A program made the position numbers and the translations under genes. This document shows, piece after piece, positions 46,301 through 56,400 of a DNA stretch of 64,000 nucleotides; position 1 is the first letter of the stretch; each line of letters starts with the position of its first letter. Origin of the DNA: Loripinus fragilis (Eukaryota > Mollusca > Bivalvia > Lucinida > Lucinidae); the NCBI GenBank assembly GCA_964019695.1, contig OZ026515.1:72799644-72863643 (forward strand), in the 5' to 3' direction. The notes beneath the pieces were generated by a model. It was not told the DNA's origin, did no database searches, and saw nothing but the letters and a program-made list of their open reading frames with translations.

Positions 46301-49300
46301 CAAGATGCTGCATAATCTCATCTGTGTCTACACTATTTGTAAAAGACAGACCTAGAAGGGGGTTAATACCTTCTTGTTTCTCTCTCCTCTAGCAGAGTTG
46401 TAGCCCTTGATCACAGAACCTTCTCTCACCAACACATCTCTAATCATACCAATAAGATCAGCTGACAGTGTGTGGAGGTCTACATAAATAAATCAAAAAC
46501 ATGTTAACAAGAGAATAGGTGAAAGTGATGGATGCTACCCCAAAGATGTGTAATCGAAGAACAGATACCTATTGAGAGAATGGTATGATGCTTAGACATG
46601 TAAAGCACTTCAAAGTTCAATATAAAATAAGATAATCAGAGTGGGGAATCACATGGGATAAAATGCACAGAAGAAATGTTGCATTCTAGGTTCAGATAGT
46701 TTGTTCGCTCTGTTTAGGAAATCTTATCCATCAAGCCATGCATCACTTTTCAGTCCATTTTTTTCTCAATCTAATGATACCATATTGTTCTAAAAAGATT
46801 TATACAGTATATTGATAAAATACTCTATCACAAACCAGCAACCATCTGGGCAATATTTCTGAGAATCCTATGAAATCATTAGATCTGGACAAAAGTGGGC
46901 AGGAGCTTGAAGAGCAAATTTGAAGGTAAGAGCTTTCAAAAATAATTGTCAAAGTTACAAGCAATCAGGTCACCTGTTCCCCTAACCAAGCCACCAGTGT
47001 TGTTTTTCATCGTGATGCTCAGATTTGAGCAGGCTTTACTTGTATGAAGACCTGCAAGTTCCTTGCGTCTTAGTGATTTTATTTTTAATTGTTTTAGCCA
47101 GTGTCAGTGGAAACGCTGTGTGTGTGTTTTAATCACATTATCATCAGATAAAACACTTCATTTTTTTTCAATTCTAAACATATCTAGAAGCCTCAGCGTT
47201 GTTTCTAATTTAGAACTGAGGTATGTTGTAAAGAAAATGTACACTAATATTTGGACTAGATGAATTTCATTACAAAGATTTTGACGTGCTCCGCACATGC
47301 CATCATAACATCAAGCAAAGGTTCATAACTTTCTTATCTAAACTGTGATTCCACCCACATTTGTACAAAATGTTTCCTAGAATATATACAAACACATCCT
47401 TAAAATATCATAGAAATACTGGTACACAGTTTCATGTTACGACAAAAGTCCACGCTTTACTGGGACAACTCTGGTATGTCTCATACCTTTTTTGACTATC
47501 ACCTATAAGCCATTGTTCTAGGAGACTGTGCATTCAATTTGAGAAGCCTTCCAACAATTGGACTACTTCCGGTTTATGAAGCTGTATTAACTTACATCTT
47601 ATTTTGCATGCATTTCACTTATAGTCATAACGGTTAAACACCAAACCAAAGGAAAATAGCAATTATATGTACCACAATTACATATGATGACAAAAAGAGT
47701 TAATTTTATTTCAAAGGACCTCTGACACTTTGATAGGGTATCTGCCTATATTTCAGATGCTTCCCAAATTTTCCCTATGCATAAGGTATCGCTGCTATTC
47801 TTTCGAATAGGACGCTTGATGTTTTAGGAACGAATTAAGGTTATAATTAGACAGGCAGATCCCTAGGACAAAACAGGAGATACTACCAAAGGGGGTAGGG
47901 GTTGCAAAATTTGACTTCACCAAAACATTTAGAAATCAATTATTTTCACGTGTAAGGGTATTATATCATCAATCCTCGATTACAAATTACAGTGAAAGTA
48001 TTTTGAAGTCCAAAATCATGAGCATTTTAATTATTATTTTTGTTGTTGTTTTCTCTATTTGATTTGTTAAGAAATATTTTGAAGTGCAACTGTAGTCCAT
48101 ATTCAACCTTGATGACAATGTATTTACCTGGTGCAATATTATGCAGCAATGTACTTTAACCATTCATCCATGCATAAAGTACACCTAGTCAATGGCCATG
48201 TAGTTTATGTGTATTGGATAGATACAGCATATGTGCAAAATAATCTACCAGCTTAATTTAGTAAAAGGACAATTTTCATAATCTAAAGAAAAATATCCTA
48301 AAACGTTGTAATATTTCATGACAAATGGGTTATGAAAAGGAAGCTTACTTGTACTTATTATTTCATTATACAGGAAAAAAGATTTTCAAGAGAGCACACC
48401 AAAACTCCAAATGCTAATGATCGGGCTCGCCCAGACGTCACATTTTGGGCTGTGGGATATCATTCCCCCCTGAGTCCCAGCTAGCTTTTAACATATATTA
48501 TGTAAAATATGAGAACACACTTACGTGCAAAACGATTAGTTGGGACTCGGGGGGGAATGATGTTTTAAAAATATTTTTCTATTTCCTATATGTATAATAC
48601 AAAAAGTGATCATTTTAGCCCCAAAATGAAGCCATACATTTATGGAAATAGGAAATCAAATGCAAAATCATAAAATAGAGACCAACAGCGAGCTTATATA
48701 TGAAGATGGAAGCATTTGATCAACTTTAATTTTTATCAAAATAATAGGCAGCGATACACTGTGATTCCCATTACCACCGTCAGAGGTCCTTTATCTAATT
48801 TACGCTGAACGAAGCCTTGCAGACTTTTATCTCGGACCCGATAAAATTATACTGGGTCCGAGCTTTTATTCAAGTGGTACGTGTACCAGCATATATTTTC
48901 ACAATTATTTCACCTGCTGCTGACGAAGGCCCTGATGAGATGGTGTGTTTGCATGCGGGTCTACACTATTTAATAACTTTCCCGACAAGAATGTCCAAAA
49001 TATCACAGAAATCGATGTGTCAATATGCGAACTTTTCCGAGAAAGGATGTCTTTATATCGGGAGAATGAATGGATAGTGTAGACCCGCGGAGAAACATAT
49101 CTCTCCAAGGCCTTCATCGGCAACGGAAATAATAGGGAACTGTCTGTCTGTTTCACAAATGTCTCATTTTAGCCAAAAATCACCTGAGTATAAGTAATAA
49201 TTTGGACATGTTCCCGCTAGAAGCTAATACGCTGTTCTTACTTTTTAGAAGTTGCAGCAATAGAGTAAAACCTCTACAACTCGAACCCTGGTACATCGAA

Positions 49301-50451
49301 GCATCCGCATATGTTGAATAGAATATATGAAACATTGGATTCCGAATTTAAGGTATATTTCTTAATATGCAATGTCTCGTGGGTAATCAAAAGATACGTC
49401 TCAACTAAACGCTTGTTTTTATGTATTCAAATGTATATTTTTGTAAGACTCGGACCGAGTGTTAGATTAGAGGAGAATACTAACATTTGATTCAATTTTA
49501 TTTGCAACCAAACTCCTTTCAGCTCAAACTACTGAAAGCTTACTGTGAAATGTCTGAAACCCGCGCGCACTTCGAGTTGAAAATAGTGAACATTTAAATG
49601 GGTCCCTATATGTAGATAACCAGTTACGTAAACGAAAGGTTTTGAAATTTGGGACCGCATATGCGCCCAAAATTGAATGTCGGGTAACTCATATCCCTCC
49701 TTGGTAAAATTTTTATTGCATTTGTAAACATATGGACGCTGAATGTTATTAGAAACTTTTAAAAAGTGTTTCTACAGTATCTGTTTTCATAGCTTCGCGT
49801 TGTAAGTCATTCGGGAACATTTACAGATCTTAATTTATTAAGTTACTTGAAGAATTTTCGGGTAGAATTTCTACAGATGTCTAATTTCATCTAAATGTTT
49901 CATGTACTCATTTTACTATTTTTGGCCACTGAATGTAGAAAGTTCCAATCCATTGTAGTCTAGCAATTAAGAACTTAAGAACGGAATCGCTACTTTTCAT
50001 ATCCTCGAAAAAAGATAAAATTTATATTTTCATAAACATTTTATAAATATTCCGCATTTTTTTATTATACATGTTAAAAGTGTAAAACATACTTTGATTT
50101 CGAACTATTATAAAAATCGGCGCAGATTGAGCAGAACCTATAGAGAGTGCACAGACTCGCGAGAGACTTCGCTGCTCGCACACACCAGGGTCTTTCTAGT
50201 AGAACTATCCTGCACCCCCCACACACACACGCACGGACGCACACACACACACACACACACTATGGATGTAGATGAAGACTCAGCCTCAAGCCCCGCTGGA
50301 CAAGCATGTGTGGGCGTTTCAGAGGTTTTTACATATACATGTATGCGATAAGTAGACGTCTAGCTGGGCTTCTTATCAACTTCAAAGAATGCGACTGGTA
50401 ACGCATGTTTAAGTTCTAAAGACACGTGTGCACAATTTTATTGTTTCAAAG

Positions 50452-50488
<37 letters not shown>

Positions 50489-53400
50489 GCACTCATTGAA
50501 GAACCGGATGCAATTTGGGCCAGCACAAAATAAAATGTATCTTATCACTCAGTGGATAGTGTGCAGATGTAACCATAAATGACCATAGTGACATGCAGTC
50601 TTGTCAGACTCTTCAATTAATAATGGCCGTTTTTTTCTTTCTTTAAATAAAATTTTTACCGATATATCATTGTATATAGAAGTTCTATAAAGTGAAATCA
50701 ACAGTCAGTATATGTTGCTTTGTACCGGAAGTAGTCCAATTGCTGGACTGGCCAGCCGATGTCACGTGATATAGGTAAAATCCGATAATGGGAAACTCCT
50801 CTATTGGCCTAGTGGTTTCAGAGGAGATGTTTCAAAGTGTTGATGGACGGAGAGATGCTGGAGTCACTGGTATACTATAAGCTCAACAATGAGCTTTCCG
50901 CTCCGGTGAGCAAAGACGTTTCACCTCATTACTCTTATTAGGTTAACAAGAGCAAACTCTGCTTTGGACCTGCATCACTGGTGCACGTCTTCAATGTGTG
51001 AACACTCATTATGCAATGTTTGAATACAAAGAAACGAAAACTGTTGAAGTAGCAGATTACACACAGATTACACAATGTAAGCACAGCAAAGGTGGTGTAC
51101 ACATAATAATGTCTACGTTCAAGCACTTCCAAAAATATAATAAAATATTATCAAATGTGCACAAAATAGGAGGTACACATCTTCAATGTGTGAACACTCA
51201 TTATGCAAAGTTTGAATACAAAGAACTGAAAACTGTTGAAGTAGCAGATTACACACAGATTACACAATGTAAGCACAGAAAAGGTGGTGTACACATAATA
51301 ATGTCTACGTTCAAGCACTTTCAAAAATATAATAAAATCTTATCAAATGTGCACAAAATAGGAGGTACACATCTTCAATGTGTGAACAATCATTATGCAA
51401 AGTTTGAATATAACGGGATGAAAACGGTTGGAGATACAAATTACACAAACCAGACACCCCCTAAGCATTCTGGATGGAAAAATGTCTAAGCTCAACACCC
51501 CTTAAAGAATGAGAAAACATTTATCAAATTTGCACAATATAGGAGGTGCACATCTTCAATGTGTGAACAATCATTACACAAAGTTTTGAATACAAAGTTC
51601 AAACCCCCAAAAATGAGAAATATTCATGTAATGTGCACAACATAGGAGGTGTACATCTTCAATGAGTGAACAATCATTATACAAAGTTTGAATATAAAGG
51701 AATGAAAACTTTTGGAGTTACAGATTACACAAACTAGGCATCCCAAAATTATTGTGGATGGACAGATGGACAGATGGAGTGGATCCACTACTAGACCTGC
51801 ATTTTGCCAAGGCCATGCAGGTAAAAATGGCAATTAAGGTTGCATATTAAGACAATACTTTACCTTGCTTGTACTTTGGAACGAAAAGGTTTCTGTGCTT
51901 CCCCAAGGTTGGACCTTGGACATTTTTAGTGTCAGCAGGTAATAAGTTCACCAAATACACATTATCACTTTTCTTGAAGATAATAAAAAGCTCCTCATCA
52001 AAATCTGAAAATTAACCCTTTTTTATATCAATGGAATTTTCCATAAAGTTTGATAGTTACGTCAGGATGGTCCATTGTATATACATTTATTATATACAAA
52101 GTAATGAAATACAGAAAAATATTGATTAAATATAATGCATATTTTAAAAAAGCTGTATTTCACAGCCGTGAAAATATCAAAAGCTGTATTTTCACTGCAG
52201 TGAAAATATAAGTTGTATTTCACGGGTGAAATTGGATATCCTCTGCTTTCTCCATTGACTTCCTTGAGCCCACTTCAGAATTTCAAACGCCTGTAACTTT
52301 CTTATTAGTGGACAAAACCACAAAGTGTGGGTATTCATTTTCTTAGTTAGATCGCAAGAAATATTTTGGTAATAAAATTGTCAAGATTTGCTGAATTTTT
52401 CACTTTTTCTACTCCTGCTCTTATGCTTTCAGTTTCGGCCGTCATTGTACATTATGCAACGTCATCATTAAAATGACGCAATGTGCGAAAGTGTATGACG
52501 TCATTTACTGCAAAAAATCTGTAACGCTTAAAATGATATATAATAAAAAGAAAATTCAAATTTTTGGAATGAATATGCCATTTATTTCATCTCGTGAAGC
52601 GAGAAAATGTATATTTCATTCGTGGCTTCGCCACTCATGAAATATGCATTTTTCGCTTCACTCGATGAAATAAATGGCATATTCATTCCAAAAATTTGAA
52701 TATCCTCTATGTATTGAGAAGTCATAGGTTATAATTTTCCAAATATTGTATTTCTTTCTCTGATGATCAATTTTGTCTTATCAAATCAGTGCAGACCCTA
52801 ATAAAATGAAAGCACCATTTCATCTGGCCCTAGTTGGTCTTAACTGTTTGCAAAAGTACCCATTTAGGGGGTTTCCAGTATACAAAGGGTTCACCGTTGA
52901 CCAAGAACCATATGAGTCGCAACATGAGATTTCCAACAGTGTGTTATGTGCAACCAGCAAAGCCTCAGATCAGCCTGTGCATGCGCACAGTCTGATCAGA
53001 GCCTTTGCTAGTCGCTTGAATATTCTATGGCTGTTAAGCTACTGACTGAACACCATTTGGAGTTTCTAAGCTTAAAAGGAGGCTGCACAGGCTCGTCTCG
53101 TTCTACATTTGTCAAAATGCCACTTTGTTGGAAATCACATGTCAAGGTTCATTTGGGACTCATTGTGAAAAAAATCTGATTTTGTTGCATGCAAACAACA
53201 ATGGTGTAGACCAACCTGCTAATCTGCACTCTCTGATCTGACCTTTGCTCATCCCTTTCTAGATTATAGTATAATAGCTAACTTGATACATACAAAATTT
53301 CAATATTCCAACTAGTCTTTGTAGCTGAGAAAGCGGGATCGAGACTCACCTTCAATCAAAATTTAACAGAAGATTTACTCCTGACAAGGCTCATTGGGCT

Positions 53401-56400
53401 CTGGCAATCCTGTATTAGTCCATAAAATTTTAGACAGCTTATTTCCTGTCTTATATTGATTCTACATTTTGAACATTTTACATTGTGGTGAAGTGTGTCA
53501 AATTAAGATCTGGAATGGGAAATAGTGTTAGGGCTGCTGCGAGTATCCGAGTACTCGGATATTCGCGGATCTGAATATAAAATCGAGTATGGATATTCGT
53601 CACTGCCGAAATCGTTGGATCGCGATCTTTTTTTTTTTTTTTATTTTTACCTTTTTTTAACTGAAACAAGAAGTTTTTCACAAAATAATCAATTGAAATT
53701 TTTCACTTGACTACGGTTCTAATGGATAATATCTCCTATTTAAATACCTTTGTTTCTTGCAGGTTAGTGACATCCTTTATCAGTAATTAAAATCCTCAAA
53801 GTATTCCAAAATCCGGTGATAATATAATCCAATCTGTTTTGTTTAAACACACTTCATCGGTATGTACTAATAAACTGAGCCAAAAATATCATCAGATGTC
53901 AATTATCAAATAAATTTCAAAGGATTCTTCTTTTCTTTGAACTTTTTTTCTAGCCGACAATGCGACAGCTGATTAGGCCTACGTGACCCAGGTCATGTTG
54001 TCTATGTGTGAACTTCAGGACAAAGGAAAAGGGCCTTATATTGAAATCAGCACACTTCTGTCAGAATATCTTGTTATCTAAGTTCAGGAAGGTATAAAAT
54101 CAAATGTTCAAATTGTGTTGCACGCCTTGGCAGTAGTGAGTGGAAATGTAGTCTTATCTTCTTTGATAACAAACTGTATACATGTGGTACTTCTGGTTTA
54201 ACATAAAGGGCTGATTTACTAAGTAAATAGACCCAACAATAGGAGTCTTACTTTTTTTTTATAAACCAGTGACTCGCAGTTCGATCTGTGAATCGTCACT
54301 CATGAATCGTGGATCAGATCGGATCGCCACTTACCTAACGATCCACAGCCCTAAATAGTGTAGACCTTGATCAGACCAAATATTTAGGATAAATGCACTA
54401 TTAGTACACATACCTTAAGATGTGGACAGGAAAGAGAAAAGTAAAACAATATTTACATGTGTATACAAAGGATCATGTCAAGGCCTGACATAATTATGTG
54501 TAGATATCTGAATTTCAAGAGATAGATTATACTAATTTTATGTCATTATTGCCAGGAAGTACAGTAGTTATTTCAGTCAAATCTTGTAAATTCAAAGTCC
54601 TAGGAACTAGAGGTTTTATTTTGAATTATCAGTAGTTCCAACTATAGGGAGGTAGAAATAAAATATATAACCCCCAAAATAATTATCATCAAATTTTTTC
54701 TATCAAACAAAAGTTTTGGTTATGTAAAAGAAACGTCTCCTTGACACGTTTCTTTCAAGCACCCAAAACAAATGTTACAAATGTATCATTGACAGTTATT
54801 AACATAGATCATGTCAGAATAGGTCATATGAATTCAGTGTGTCCTAAATTTATTTTGAATTAGCAAGTATTTCGAAAAATCCAAGTTTGAATTTTCGAGT
54901 TTTTACTGTATATTCAAATATTTATCATTTGTGCATTGATTTACTCAAAGCTTTACCACTATCTTTTAAAATGCATCTGCAAAGGCTACAACTTAATTTT
55001 TCAAAAGGACATTATTTGCCAGGCTGATCTGTTAAAGATACATGTATGAGCAGCATGTGACAAAACCAACAATTTAAATTCAGGGATTTTCCTACCTTTC
55101 CGAAGTCCAGGGGCCTGTTGAATTTGGGAAAATAAAAACATTTGGACCAACAATTTGGGAAAACTAGAACAGGACCGCCATTTTGAATGGATTAAAAACA
55201 TATAAGAAATTAGCAGTGTGACGCTGCTTTGATTGCCCACCTTAAAAACTCATGAAAATTTGCATAAAAATGTAAATGAAACATGTTCTAGGAAGATAGA
55301 TTCAGGCAGGTTAAGGTATTGTTATGTCACAATAATAGCTAATGTTGCCTGTTTCAAAAAGCAATATTATATTAAATAAGATGTCTTTATCTTAAATATC
55401 AAATACTAAATCCATTGGTATTTAGTGAGAAGCTCTGTAAATACAAAACTGTCTACCTTAAAAAGCATATTTTTATATTTAGATTGGTATTATGATCTTT
55501 GAAGGAAAAATCTGAATCACCAACCTTGCAAAGTTTTTGCTGATTTCCAAACTTTTGTTTCCTTTTCAGATTTCTCTCTAACACTAACCCTGTATCTTGG
55601 CTTCACATCAGTGGTCTCCTGTACATCTGAGATATAAGAACAACAGTCTCTAATGTATACAAATGCCCATATCTCATGTCTGGACTCTAAAGATAACCAT
55701 CTGGTTGGATACGATAAACTTGTGATGGTCTATTGTACATATCTAGTGGTGTCAGGCTAAATAATCAAAGACTTTGTATTTTTTGTCTGAGGAACTTTTT
55801 TTATCTCAACAAACAGTGTAAACCCAGATGAAATGCTGCATCATGCAGCATTTCAGCTGTGTCCTCACTGTTTCTAAAAGTACCCATTTAGGGGTTTCCC
55901 ATTTACAAAAGGTTAAGGGAATAATCAAAAACTTCTGACCAGTATCTGATATATGGATAAGTATGAGCAAGATACATGAATCAGTTGAGAAGATATAATT
56001 AAGGAATACAGATACGCAACAGATAAGAATATGTTTTTGCATAGTTATATGATGTTTTGATGGAATTTCTTTAAGAAATGGCTTAAAGACTATTGATGGC
56101 ATGTGATGAAATGCAAAAACGTCACTTGACAATAGAATTAACATCACAAGATGAAAACACTTAAAAACGTGAAAATGTAGCGTGGACGTCAGAACGAAGA
56201 TCAAGAAACCCTATCTTCTTCATGATTGGTTACATGACACTAGCATGTTAGAATGCCAGTTAAATATTGCATCAAAACAGCTACTGTAATAAGAGATACA
56301 CAATGACAAAGAATAAGAATTAAACGTAATGTATCGAACCTATAGAACACGGACATGCTTTCCGCACAACATTTACATGTACCGTACAGGCTTATAGAGC

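Larger units (their letters stand above)
34892..46369 (-). other. Largest PIGS intron (between exons d and e)
   Basis: 11.5 kb: foldback (34984-35192), motif-array element (35292-37631), dispersed repeat (38150-38480), SINE (39855-40047), 36-bp minisatellite (40125-41959), pogo-like MITE (42404-42882), palindromic repeat (42935-43060), foldback (43155-43387) and a PIF-like element (43560-45953). 38485-39850 is AT-rich sequence with a tandem-like CAATATGGATCA stretch near 39300-39400 and nothing else I can name. Confidence 0.75.
46480..51863 (-). other. PIGS intron between exons c and d
   Basis: 5.4 kb: an inverted-repeat element with AAAGGACCTCTGAC ends (47714-48793) containing a foldback, hairpins at 48823-48868 and 48924-49119, a (CA)n tract (50216-50260), a 35-C tract (50452-50486), the right end of a hairpin-ended repeat (about 50795-50920) and a 192-bp tandem repeat (50941-51830). 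46480-47710 and 49120-50070 show nothing recognised. Confidence 0.7.
52005..55524 (-). other. PIGS intron between exons b and c
   Basis: 3.5 kb: dispersed repeat (52195-52570), foldback (52554-52700), MITE (52913-53151), hAT-like element (53529-54353) and a palindromic repeat (54660-54790). A short palindromic GATGAAATG-type sequence lies near 52790-52880. 54800-55520 shows nothing recognised. Confidence 0.7.

Noticed and set aside
50998..51489. 163-codon frame
   Set aside because: It follows the 192-bp tandem repeat and loses similarity where the units shorten. Kept only as a point to test.
53478..53710. Short frames at the left end of the hAT-like element
   Set aside because: They read through TIR and a poly-T run and lack any transposase feature.
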